From Gonium pectorale (Eukaryota > Chlorophyta > Chlorophyceae > Chlamydomonadales > Volvocaceae): a stretch of 64,000 nt of DNA. Below, piece after piece: positions 31,901-43,162 of this stretch. The notes beneath the pieces were generated by a model. That model ran no database searches. It worked only from the letters and a program-made list of their open reading frames with translations, and was not told where the DNA came from. Position numbers and translations under genes: made by a program. Position 1 is the stretch's first letter; each line of letters starts with the position of its first letter. Where the stretch lies: contig LSYV01000034.1 of NCBI GenBank assembly GCA_001584585.1, positions 1,086,778 to 1,150,777 on the forward strand, in the 5' to 3' direction.

Positions 31901-34644
31901 GACCGCCAACTCGCTGCCCGCTGCCCTGCGCGGCCCGTGCCCGCACCCCGCAGGAGCGCGAGAAGGAGAACAGTACGACGATCGAAAGCCAGAAGAAGAA
32001 GCTCAGCCGGCAGCGCGACATCCTGTCCAGCCTCAAGCAGCGCTACGCCGAGACGGATCGGCGCTACCGTGAGGAGAACATGCGGCTGACGGACGAGTAC
32101 AAGCGCATCACGGAGCAGTTCAAGGACCTACAGGTGTGTGGTGGATGCCGTACGGGGTGCGCGGGCGCGCGCGGGTGTGCTGCGCAAAGTGAGGATCGTT
32201 ACGGTTGCGGATACTTCAGATGGCTCCTCTGATAGCTCTGCCAATCCAGGACCACTTTACTATCGTTTGAGCGGTTGCCATAGTGTCGCTCAGAGCACAT
32301 CCCTTGACGCGCAAGCCCTCGGCTCTGCGCACCCGCAGTCCAAGTTCCGGCACTTTGAGATGGTGGACATCAAGAAGTACAAGGAGGTGTGGGGCATGAA
32401 GGAGAGCGAGGTGGCGGCGCTAGTACGACAGCTGCTGCAGGTGCGCCAGGCAAAGCAATTCGGCGCGTGTACGGCACACGAGTACGGCGGAAATCGCGAC
32501 TTGGCGTGGTTTTGGGCGTGGGCTCCTGACAAGCGCGTATGGCTGCTGGCACGTCCACGATGGACTTTGTTGCTGCAGTGAAAACCCACTGCGCGCCGCG
32601 CTGACGAGGCCTGCATGGGATTTTACCCCGTCCCGCTTTCAAGCTGCAGCCCCCCCCCCATACTTTTCCGCAACCGACGCAGGCCGACAAGGTAATCCAC
32701 GAACAGCAGCTGGGCTGGGACTGGAAGCCGCCGGACGACGCGGTGTTCACGCCGGTCCATAACGGCGGCGCGGCGGATAACAACTCGGGCGCGGGCGGAG
32801 GCGAGGAGGAGCAGGACGAGGACACGGCGGCGCGGGCGCGAGAAGCCGAGGTACGAGCTTGCATGGCTTGCGTGATGACGCAAAGAGCGGACGATGCGTC
32901 AAGGTGCCGTGCATCGTACACGCTGTGCACTCCCGTATGTGGCTTGGCAGTCGCTGGCGTTTCGTTCGGCGACTTGCTGGGTTGCGGGACGAGCGCCGCA
33001 GGTTGGCAAGGTCACTGCAACCCGAAGCCTCCTTACATCGTGGCAGAGCACGAACCCGCTCACGAAGCGGGGTGGGCACGGCGCGAGAAATGACGCGGCG
33101 CATTCAGCAATCCCAAACCGCCGCAAGGGTCCGACCGACACACTGCACTGTCCTGCCTCTCCGCCTGTCGCCTGCAGCTCTCGGAGCGGCTCCACGACGC
33201 CCGCAACTGGGGCGCGCTGGGGCTGCTGTGCGATGAGGCGGGCTTCCTCATCGACGTCAAGGCGCGCAACATGATCGAGAGGCTGCCCAAGGTACGGTGC
33301 AGCGGTATAAGGACCGAACCCGGGACGGAGGGGAGGTTTCCCTCCGCAGGGAGGGATCATTACCAACACAGCGCCATGAAGTGTGAGGTTTGAGATGGCG
33401 GCAGCCCTGATATCGCGAGTTTACGTCCGCAGCCGGACTTTGGGACGCGAGCAGGTGCCCGTGTAGGATTGCCGGCGTGGTCATACTGGCACGGTAGTGA
33501 GCGCCGCCCAGAATCCAGCCCAATCCGGCCGCGCCTGGGGCCCTGGCCGCGCCGTCTCCGTTTCTCGCTCATGCCGTGAGCTACGCACCTCCTGCCCGTG
33601 GCCGTACAGGACGAGCAAGGCCTGGTGAAAGCGGAGGCCATCCTCCGGGCGCTGGGCATCTCGGATGGGGCCTCCTTCGACGGCCTCATGGATGCGCTCT
33701 CGGCGGACTCGAACGTCGAGATGCGCGCAAAGGGCATGGTCGCACCGGCGGCGGGCCGCATTGCCGGTAAGCCCCAGGGAACCGTGGGAAAGGATACGTT
33801 ACAACTGGATGCCGGCTGACGCGCCCCGCTGCGATAGAGCTATTGCGCTAGTTAACTCGGTTTCGAATTCCTGACTGTATCCGCTTCTATGCATAACAGA
33901 GGAGAAGTCGGAGCGCGGGCCAGGAGTGCTCGTCCACCCGGACGATGCCGTACGGCGGCTCAAGGCCTTCGTCGAGGTGTACGGCACGGGTCCCAGCCGC
34001 GCGGGCGGCGGCGGCGGCATAAGCGGGCCGCTGCGCGTGCAGGGGTTGCTGCGGCGCGCGGCGGAGCGGGAGCAGGAGTTCTGGGCGCGCATGACGCACG
34101 TGATCAGCGACAAGGGCACCCGAGTGTGGCGGGCGCTGGAGAAGCAGCTGGAGAAATACCTGGGGCTGCTGCAGGTGGGACGCCTGGGAACCAGCATGGG
34201 GTTTGCGGAAGGGCGGGAAGGTCATCTGGGCGGACACGGGCCGGGGAAGGCAAAGATGCCAGTAAGAGGGCGGTGTGCGGCGAGCCGCACGTGGCGGACT
34301 TTCGCCGGCGAGCCCTCTTGATGGCCTTGCCCTTGATTGGTTACCCAGGCGCAGGGCTCCGCCGCACCCTGCGCGTGCCCCGCTCAAGCGCGCGGGCAGC
34401 GTGTGCCAGTATAGGACCTCTGCTACCCAGCAACAAAGCAGCCATCACCCAGCACAACACCCGGCTTAACATGTGTGTCCTTCTTGCTTGCCCCTTGCCT
34501 CTGCGTTCCCAGGAGCGCGCTGGCAGCCTGCGCGATGTGGAGAGCCTGCAGCACCAGAACAACGAGCTGCGCGCGCTGCTCAACCAGTACCTGTCGTCGC
34601 GCATCAACGACGAGCTGCAGATCCCTCCCACGCAGATCATCTGA
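28976..34644 (+). CDS. DRC1: Dynein regulatory complex subunit 1 (nexin-DRC)
   Basis: DRC1 is a coiled-coil scaffold of the nexin-dynein regulatory complex in motile axonemes; it anchors the complex base and controls inner-arm dyneins. Fifteen exons splice in phase to 675 aa: 28976-29004, 29063-29136, 29219-29394, 29744-29845, 30102-30236, 30538-30642, 31038-31213, 31454-31556, 31954-32133, 32339-32440, 32683-32850, 33178-33291, 33610-33766, 33900-34174, 34513-34644. Family signatures run through the protein: EQDVTSVRVAGDDREN, DKLIGEVRGELKKKDDEFVK, DAEEYHILKIKLETDIQNLE, MRATYQLNTEKLEYNYRVLK, then C-terminal NNELRALLNQYLSSRINDEL and the near-invariant end LQIPPTQII. Long coiled coil covers most of residues 60-390. 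Length is within the range of known DRC1 proteins. The exon at 29845 appears to use a GC donor (CAG|GCACGT), since only that joint keeps frame and homology. Its presence implies a flagellated organism. Confidence 0.95.
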
Positions 34645-36758
34645 GGACTCTTGTTCTCCAGGGTTGGCTGGAGTCCAGCTTTGGATTCAGTCTTGGGATG
34701 TAGGTCCTCACAGGTCCTGGGTACTCACGCCAAAAAGCATATTCGTGCGATGAAGCAGCGCGCGGATCGCACGTGGGCTAGGCGCAGCGGGGAGAGTGGG
34801 GTACGGTACGTGGGGTGCGTCGCTCTGGCCGGGTCCGTTCGCCCACCGGGCTGTGTTGTATGCCTAGGCATGTGCCCAGGTAGAGGCGCGGGCCGTCGGG
34901 CCGGTGCAGCACCATGGAATGGGATGCAGCATTGTTAAGGACCGTAGGGAATGGGGACACACCAGGTGCAGGGCTGGTAGACGGGGCCACGGAGCAGGCA
35001 AGACGGAGGCCGTGGGCATGAGGGGCATGACAGACAGGAGCGCTGTGGTGGGAGTGCATTAGTATTGAGGGCACGACCCTGCACGTGAATGAGTGCCGGA
35101 CTGCCGGTCGCACTCACAGAACTCAATCTCTACATGCGAGGATATCGAAGGCCGTCTGGATATTCATGTGGAACGGTCACGGCGGGGAGAGGTGGGCGTA
35201 GGGAGGTGCGACGTGGTTTGCATGACGGCGGTGCTGACTGGTGTCGGGTTTGGATTACCGCGTGCATAATCGCCGGGCGGGGCGTAAGCGCCGTGCTGAA
35301 GTTGTCCCGGCCAGTGTTTGTATATAAACATTGAACATTGCTGCGATTAATGCCACGCGCTCCATCGGTGTACATGTGCATTACATCGAGGAAGTCCTCA
35401 CGCTGTACCCGACAGGCTTCCAGTTGCCGCTTCGGGGCAGTGCTACCTATTGCTTCCATCACTTCGTGTAATTTGCGTTGTGCCGCTTGCAGGCCGGGTC
35501 CTCCTTCATCTGCATGCGGCATGCAGCATGCCTGTAAACATTTGATCTAGCCCATCCAGCCGAGAGTGTTCGACAGTCCGTCAACCAAACCCCAACCTCC
35601 AGCTAAGCAGGCGTGTTGGTATACTGTACCTTGTGAGTTATCTGCGTCAAGTGGTGTTCCCCTGCAAGGCTGCAGCAGCCACCGATTGGCGTTCCGTGCA
35701 GCAGCCACCACCAACAGACCATCGGCGCTGCCGACCATGGCACGACACGGCTTTACCTCGCGTCGCACCGGGAAACGGCGCGTCACACCGGGAAACGGCG
35801 CGTCGCGCCGTTTCCTGGCGGACGCAATGCGTGGTGTGACAGGCGGGGTGCGGAGAAATATTCGAAAGCAAGTGAGAGGGCAGAGCCCGCGAGCTGTGGA
35901 GGCTGTGGGTTCAATGCGGATCGACATCCGACACCACCGCATCACATCTTCTCTTGTCCGAGGGCCCGTCTGCTCGTATACCTCGCCAAGCCATGCCCTG
36001 TACTCAGCGCCCTGCTGGAAACATCACACCCTCGGGCAATTGCCCTCGGGTGTGTATGTCCGTAGAGGCTGCCTTCCCCGTCTCTGGTTCTCTTTATCTT
36101 TTCTTGTCCACAATGATGTGCAGACCCCTGCAGGCGGACTTACGTTTCGAGCACCGCCACCAAACACCACAGTTTCCTTGTTGCAGCCTTCTTCATGACC
36201 GCCCCACAACCCAAGTGCGCACCAGGGCGCCGTACGCCCAATGGGCGGCGCAAAACTGCCCCTGCTATTTCCCTGTACTCAGGCCGCCCTGCCAGCACGG
36301 CACCATTGCCTGGGCCTTACTGGCCCAGGAGCCACTTCCTCGCAAGCCCCAGGTGTCCAGAGTAACTCTACTTGGACCGCATAACGTCTGGTGTAGGCTT
36401 GGGGTGCGCCATCACAGCTGTGCAGGGCACAGCGTCACGCATTGGTGCACAGTTGGCACAGCTCTTTTCCGCCTCCCAGCTGGGAAACTCGTGTGGGCGG
36501 GCCCGTCCGCATGGGGCAAGAACCATGTGCGCGCCAACCCCGTCCGCACACAACCCAAGACCGCCAAGATCGGTTTCTTTGCGCGATGGCGCCAAGGCAC
36601 TCGGGCGCCCTTGATCCGGTGTTGGATAGGAACCGTAAGACCTCAGCCGACAAACAAACAATTACGGACATCCGAGACGCGACACCCTCAGGTCGGCCAC
36701 GCACACCCGGGACGCGCCGGGACGTTGTGCAAGGCCCTTCCTGGAGCGCAAGACCAAG
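34645..36758. other. Convergent intergenic spacer
   Basis: Between the 3' ends of DRC1 and the OPR-like gene. It should include both 3' UTRs; TGTAA occurs on the plus strand at about 35533. It contains the inverted repeat at 35791-35815 and a near-palindrome at about 36026-36054 (centre GGGCAATTGCCC). No gene was supported. Confidence 0.45.
35766..35815. repeat. Direct repeat plus perfect 12-bp hairpin
   Basis: CACCGGGAAACGGCGCGT occurs twice at a 20-bp spacing (35766 and 35786). The second copy continues into a perfect inverted repeat: GGAAACGGCGCG (35791-35802), one T, then its complement (35804-35815). It could form a stable stem, or be the scar of a small foldback element. Confidence 0.7.
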
Positions 36759-39700
36759 TTAGCCCTTCGGTGGTGGGCCCGTTATCATGGTCTTGACCTC
36801 GGGCACCATGCCGGTCGCTTCCTCAAGCGCCGCTAAAGACTCAAGTGCCGCCACTTCTTTAGCGTCTGCGCCTCGGGCCTTGGCCGCCTGACAACGAGAG
36901 GCACGGGGACGCCGTCACAGGTAAGCGCGCATTCCACCGCGAATGGTGCCACCGGACCAGGTCAACCGCGGGTATTGCGTGCGTCCCCAATTACAGCAGA
37001 TGCCTTCCGCTAAACGGGCGCGGATCGAACAAGAGGGGTGAGAATACGTAATAGCATTGCGCACAGAAGCTGAAGAGGGTGTGGTGGGACGCCGTGGGCA
37101 GATGAGGCCATGCATCTGCTAATGAAGCCCCCAACGAGCAACTCACAAACCGGGTTATTCCCACAGACGGCCCGTTGCGCCCTCCGCCCCCGTGTCCGAC
37201 GCCTCGACACATCCTCACCGCAACGACCGCCTTCCACTGCGGAACAGAAGCACCCAACATCTCCCGGTTTGACAGGGCCGCCGCCGACAGCAGTCGCCAC
37301 GCCTCCGCGTCAAGCGCTCCGGCCGCAACGCCGCCGCCGCCGCCCAAGACGGCGACATCAGGACGGCGAAGACCTCCCAGTGAGCTCGCGACCCGACTCA
37401 GGTTCTTGGGTCCGAAGCCGCTGTGGATATGTTGTCCGTTGGTCGTTGCCGGTTGGTCGTTTGCGTGCGTGGAAGGCAGGGGTTTGGAATTGGATTGTCA
37501 GCCGCACCGACAGGCACGTGGCACCACGCTGGAGCGTCGTCGACTGTGCCAGAGCCTCAGCAGGTACCCAGTGGCGAGGACAAAAGGATGCCACAACCCG
37601 GCAACAATGGACGCTGCATGGCGCCACATCAATCCAATGTTGCGGGACATACGACTTCGCGCTTGCTTTTCCAGACCTCACACGAGGTTTTGGCAGCTGC
37701 CTTTGCTTAAAGAAATCACGTCCCGCCCCAACAGTGTTACGACTTACACGAAGCGGCGGCGCACGCACTCCTTGACCACCTCCCTCGCGAACGCCGCCAC
37801 GGACTCGTCCCGAGGTCCCGCCACCCCGACACGTCGCCCACGCTCGGGGCCAGAAGCCCCCCAGGCGGGCAAGGACACCTCGGCCCCATTGCTTGGGCCG
37901 TCGTCCGGTCGCCTGGCGAGGGTTGGCGATGCTCCGTCTCCGCCAGAGAGCGCGACCCCGGAGGCCGAGGCCACGCGGGCCTGAGGAACTCCCGAGGCGG
38001 AGGCGCTCAGCAGCCCTGCGCTAGCCTGTAGCACGCCTGCCGTCAGAGAGCCCCCGGGGTGCACACACGCGCGTGGTAAAGGGTCATGCAGGCTGCGTAT
38101 CGGGTCGATGCAATGACAGAAGAGAGATTCTCACCGACTATGCACCCGACACTAGCACTGTGTCCTGCACCAGCAGGATGCGGCACACCGACTACCACGC
38201 GGACCCCTGCCCAAATGGTCTTGTTGAGATGCCCTGTAGCACACCGCCGGTGGGCATCCCTTTCCTTCTTACTGGCAAGCGTCCGTGGAGCGCAGGTGGG
38301 CAACAGCGGCAGGAGCGTGGAGACCACCGTGGAAGGAGGCAGTACCTCGAGCAGCCTGGCGGCGGAGGGCTGCCCCGCGGCCGCAGCCACGCGCGCCATG
38401 GATAGCACCTGATCGCGCGGGCGGTGGGGAACCCGAAGGGGCACCAAAACAGGAAGGCTGGCCGAAACGATCTTTTCCTCCGTCTGCGCCCTGCCATTCC
38501 ATGCCCGCACACGCACCTGCAACACCGTCGACGCTGAGATCGCGTCCCCGCTCCGCAACCGCTCAGCCCCATAGTCTGCCAGGCTGGCAGCGAGGTGCAG
38601 CAGCGGCGGCTGCCAGTAGCCCAGCCGGGACAGGCTGAACAGTAGCGTCGCCAGCTCGCGAGCGCCGAAGCTCTGTCGGTCACGCACAGGCGGGGCCGGG
38701 GCAGTTTGGGAGGCGGCTGCAGGGTCGCAAGGCGGGCTGGGCCTGAGACGGTTGCATGGGCAGGCTGCCGCCAACATGGGATGCGAGAAGCTCCCGCCCG
38801 CTCTACGCACCCCCTCCGCGTCATAGGCCCACCCAGCTCAGCCATTATCGGCTGTGTGGCGGTCCCGTACCGCAGCACACAGCACGCTTGCCGCCGCGCG
38901 CTGCACGCACCTGATGCCCCACACGCGCCCTCGCCGCCCGGATCAGCATCTCAACCAGCTCCGCCAGCCGCCGCTCGTGGGCCCGGAGGGGGGACTGCGC
39001 GGCACCGGGACCATCACGGTAGGGGTCCTTGCCAAACGGCGGGTGTTATCATACCGTATCACAAAATGACAACACAGCTGCGTGTATGACCTTAACGCAC
39101 CCCGAACGTCCGGTCCCAGCCCACCTGAACAACGGACATCGTGCCCGCCTTTAGCACTCGGGCGTCCTGCGGCTTGCGCGATGCCGTCGACGGCGGCGTC
39201 GGCGGCGTGGCCCCGCGCTTATGCGGCCGGGCCCTTCCGCCTCCCTCCTCCTGGCTACAACCCGGCCCGCCTGCCGGAGCCTCCGTGCGGGCGCTGCCAG
39301 CCAATGCAGCCGCCCCCGGCTGACCCCGCGCAGCCGCCTCCGCGCCACTAACCCGCTCCGCGGCCGCCTTTCCGCTGGCGTCTCCGCTACCGCCCGCCTC
39401 CGCCACCACCACATGGCTGCCACGGGCGGCTTGGCCGCCTCCGTCGGGCTGCCTCTCGGGGAGGGTGCGCAGGGGCCGGCCCCGCAGCGCCGCCGCAGCA
39501 GCAGCCGGCTGCTCCCGCCCCCACAGCATCACCGCCCGGTCCGCCGCCGCGGCGAGCTCCTTGGCGTTCCAGCCGGAGACCTCAGCAACGGCGAGTCTCC
39601 GCAACTCCTGTCGAATGCCGGGCCAGGGCCTTCTCTTCTCTACTCTAGTACGGTAATCTAGGGGTTGGGCAGCTGAGCGGCCGACTCGGCTCGCGAGCGG

Positions 39701-40298
39701 TGGGTTCCTGTTCGGCCCTTGTTCGGTTACGAACAGCCCTGAAAGGATCATGGTCTTCCGCTTCCCTGGCAACACTAGCAGCTGCCGTGTCCCAACCACT
39801 TGGGGCCTCAGGCGCTTAGCGATGGATCCCCATCACGAGTCTGAGTGGAGTGCAATGCTCCTTGGACCCACACACCCGTACAGCCGTAACCATGAAACTC
39901 ATTGACGCCATACATTTGTACTGCTGGTAAGCGCAGCGGCTGCTGCGGGACGCATGGAGCTACGCACCTCGAGGCTGGCGGTGTTGATAATCTTGGGGGA
40001 CGGTTTGAAGTGCGGCAGCCGGCGGCGCGGCTTGCGCTCCCTGTCAGCGCCTCCGCTGTGCGTATGCTTGCAGCGGAACAGCTGGTGCCGGGGGTGGAGC
40101 TGCAAGGCCGGGTACACGTCCGGCTGTGATCCCGTCCGCGACAAGCTCCCAGCCACGCTACGGCAAGATCGTGGCCACCCCGGACCGAGTATGCCGCCGT
40201 CCTGCGAGGGGCAGTTCAGCGTCTGGGAGCTTTTGGTCCTTTCCTGGACACCGCTCAGTCAAAAAGTTGAAGAGTGATTAAGCGACCTGAGGAGACAT
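36759..40298 (-). CDS. OPR/FAST-like helical-repeat protein, probable organelle RNA factor
   Basis: Exons, tentative at the 5' end: 40298-40287 (ATG, MSPQ), 40201-39968, 39607-39125, 38994-38911, 38672-38517, 38408-38273, 38036-37748, 37420-37219, 36887-36759. These join in phase to 574 aa. Repeat-like helices recur with the pattern of octotricopeptide/FAST proteins: SGWNAKELAAAADRAVML, FGARELATLLFSLSRLGYW, DQVLSMARVAAAAGQPSAAR and FGPKNLSRVASSLGGLRRPD. The linkers are Ala/Gly/Pro-rich and disordered. Such proteins in volvocine algae bind organellar transcripts and control their stability, splicing or translation; the target cannot be predicted. The C terminus reads KEVAALESLAALEEATGMVP and ends PPPKG. 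No RAP domain was seen. The exon at 37748 ends at a perfect GTAAGT donor just before an in-frame TAA, which favours splicing over termination there. The first exon is weak; the rest is well supported by phase. Confidence 0.62.
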
Positions 40299-41019
40299 AA
40301 GGTCAGAGCGGCCGACGTTCCGTAACCGCTCCTCGCGATGGCCTAAGCGGTGCTTGGTCGGACTTGGGAAGCGCGCGTTGGTGTTCCACGAAGGTCACTC
40401 TTATGGGTGCGGCCAGATGTCTACCGTAGGTGCGCGGAAGAGGAGAGCTACACAACCAACGCCTGTGGGTGAGGATCCTTCCCAGTATGCGATGCACCAA
40501 CTTACCGATGGGGCCGAGGCGGCGCCAAGCAGGCCAGCCGACGACAGCCGCCACACGGGACGCTCCGGTAGGCCCGGCGATGCTCCTGTACTGGAAGCGC
40601 CCGGGACCTGCATGGGGCCCTGCAGGCCGCCCCTGGATGCTGTGCCGACCCCCACGAGGGTAGCGACCCCGGGGGTTGAGCATGTCGCTAGGAGCGCGTG
40701 TGGTAATGTTTCGAAATGGGTGTTGCGGTTGACAGGCTGACCCAGCAGCACTTTGCCCGAAAGTGACAGCGCTAATGGAGTAACAACATGCCTTCGGATC
40801 AGTGAAGCAAGCTGAGCTGTTGCCGAGACGACGGGGGCCCTGACGGCTGGAATCGATGTCATGCTTTGGGTAATTACTAGCAATCGCGGAAAGGATATAA
40901 TGGTCTACAAGTTTAGAGGCATCGCGGCATGTCGTTGCACAGCAGTAGCGCTCTTGCATACAGGGTGAAACTGTGCACCGTTAAGGCGGCAAGAACCTCA
41001 CCAGGATCAGTTCAATAAA
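40299..41019. other. Spacer between OPR-like gene and LINE fragment
   Basis: It should contain the OPR gene promoter. A plus-strand ORF at 40354-40740 (internal ATG near 40419, MSTVGARKRRATQPTPVGED) is Pro/Ala/Arg-rich and could be a relic of LINE ORF1, but nothing in it is diagnostic. Confidence 0.35.
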
Positions 41020-42194
41020 GTGAATGGTCTGAAGAAAATATGCACAGCTTCTACGTCTCATGTCCGGGTGACACGGACGGTACGGCCGTATGGTACGGCG
41101 CGCCGTGCGTGGATGGAATGCGGCTGTTGCGCGTTTCTGCGTGACGTGGCCGGCGTGAAAGTGTCACCGGATAAGCTGCTTTTTCGAGAGTTTGGGCAAC
41201 GCCCACTGCACGTGTACTGGCTGGATCTGGTTTTGCGTTTTTGGAATGTCTTGGTTAAGGGGAAGGGCACGATGTACCACAATGCCCTGCGAGGGGAGAT
41301 ACGTCTCGCTCTGAGCGCGGGCCTTGAGTATGATGGGTGGGGAGCTAAAGTGATGAAGATCGTGCGGCTTTTAGGGAAAGACCTCACCTCGGACAGTGAG
41401 GGGCAGGAACTGGACGCACGCGTGGACATAATAGCGGGGACGGAGCTCGATACCGCCGCCCTTGTGGGTGAGTTTATCTGGATCATGGAGGCCGAATGGC
41501 GCAGCCCGTGCTTGGAGGGAGATCCACGTTTATTTGCGCCGGATAGCGCAGGCCCGGGCATTGGGGTTAAGATGTGCCGGTACAAGCAGTGGATGGGCGA
41601 TCCCACACATACTGGCGGTTATATAGCGCAGAGGCAACATACGATTTTGATGCGTTTCCGCCTATNNNNNNNNNNNNNNNNNNNNAAGCAGTGGATGGGC
41701 GATCCCACACATACTGGCGGTTATATAGCGCAGAGGCAACATACGATTTTGATGCGTTTCCGCCTATGCGTGTGGGGTATTGAAGTTAATCGGCCGAGAG
41801 GGAGGCAACGTGAAACGCGCACATGCCCTATGTGCGTCGTGCAAGGTTCCCCCGGAAGCGTGGAGGACGAAAAGCACGTTTTGCTGGAGTGCCCCGCTTA
41901 TGATGATCTGCGTGAGCGGTTGTGGGAAGGGGGTATCCCCCGTGACACCAACATGGCGAAGATCATGGGCACGGAACATCAAGCGCTGCTTGCTAGCGTG
42001 CTGACGGGTATGAGAAGTCGCAGAGTTGCAACGACTGGACACAACATCTAAATAAGTCGTGTGAAACTGTTTCCTTTAGTTTTTTTTTCCTTTATTTGTT
42101 TTGGCTTGTAGCTCGCGATCCATGAGCCTTCTGGCTCGGACGGATCCTTACGAGCTCGTACGAAGCTTGTAACCATACCATACCATACCATACC
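41020..42194 (+). mobile_element. LINE 3' fragment: ORF2 C terminus and 3' tail
   Basis: An open plus-strand frame (stop TAA at 42049) encodes the region downstream of a LINE reverse transcriptase: MECGCCAFLRDVAGVKVSPD, PLHVYWLDLVLRFWNVLVKG, and a terminal zinc-binding module with TCPMCVV, then EDEKHVLLECPAYDDLRERL (CxxC...HxxxxC). This Cys/His arrangement is typical of RT C termini in plant and algal LINEs. The polymerase domain is absent, so the copy is 5'-truncated, as usual for LINEs. After the stop comes a T-rich 3' UTR and a (CCATA)n run at 42173-42194, a plausible 3'-terminal microsatellite. The frame passes through a 20-N gap. It does not overlap in content with the RT fragment at the left edge, so family identity is untested. 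Confidence 0.75.
41584..41767. other. Assembly gap flanked by an exact 82-bp duplication
   Basis: Twenty Ns (41666-41685) are flanked by identical 82-base copies (41584-41665 and 41686-41767, beginning AAGCAGTGGATGGG). Copy plus gap equals 102 bases, so the LINE frame stays open by chance. The pattern fits two overlapping contigs joined without merging rather than a biological repeat. Confidence 0.9.
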
Positions 42195-43162
42195 GGCTGT
42201 TGTGCGGCTATTCAGCTGCCAGCTGCTTAGACCGCAGCTCAGTATATGATGCAACTTTGATCCACACATCATCCAGCACCCGCCCACCCTCACCCCACCT
42301 CACACGTGTTCCAACCAACTGGCGGCGAGGTTGGACCCGTGTTTCCCAGTGGGGAAGGTAACAAAAGGACGAGAAAGGGTGACAACCTCCGGGATGCATA
42401 AACTTCCCTGTGAAAATCCAGCCGAAACCCTGCCCCGACCACGGCGCACCACGTCAGCACCGGTAGCACGCACACGAGGAGAAATCCTGCAAGAGTAATG
42501 CAAATAGCAGGGCGCCAAGTATGGTAAAAGGGAGAGAGGAAGCCATGCTTTTCTTATCTCCATGCCTGTGCCGTCAGATCCGCAAACGCATAGCAGAACT
42601 GGTCAGGAGCACCGCCTTGGCACCTTCCGCAAATGATGCCCTTTGCACGCCCCTGTCCGACCAGCACTTCACATGCCAGCGTGACCGCGTGATGGTCGTC
42701 ACGCCGCACATGCTCGTCTTCCTCCTTTCGCACAGCGCGTGGGAGCGCACGTGTACCCGGAAAAGTGGATATCGATCGCGCGCGCAGACCTATCCGAAGG
42801 ACTAGCCAGTCCTTTCTGCAGTCCCATTACCGGCAACCAGCTTCTTCATGAATGAATCATAATGTTGACCAGCTGGCTGCTAGCCTTCGTAATCTCCGCA
42901 CACCCCAAGTAGCGGTGAGACGGGAAAGAGCTTTGCCGCAGACGACACCGGAGCGCCTTGCATTAGCCCCCAGCCACGGCACAAACGACCACCCTGCTGT
43001 GGACCTTACCTTGAAGCTCTCCGCTACAGTGCCCATTCGCGGTGGCTGCATCGCTGCACATACCCTACACCCGCAGCAGCCAGGCCCTGTCAGCATCCGA
43101 TGCCTTCGCCAATCACAACGCTCCAAGCCGGGCCGATCCCGCAGCATCGCCGCCAGGCGCCC
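42195..43162. other. Intergenic, no supported gene
   Basis: Between the LINE tail and the 3' end of the endonuclease G gene. Expected to hold that gene's 3' UTR. Only short uninformative ORFs are present. Confidence 0.4.

Noticed and set aside
35130..35522. Minus-strand frame reading LQAAQRKLHEVMEAIG
   Set aside because: Protein-like for about 45 residues but with no joining exons, no family match, and a position in a convergent spacer. Possibly a relic; not supportable.
37744..38064. Ending the OPR-like gene at the TAA at 37744-37746
   Set aside because: A perfect GTAAGT donor overlaps the stop, and two downstream exons continue in phase with the same repeat type.
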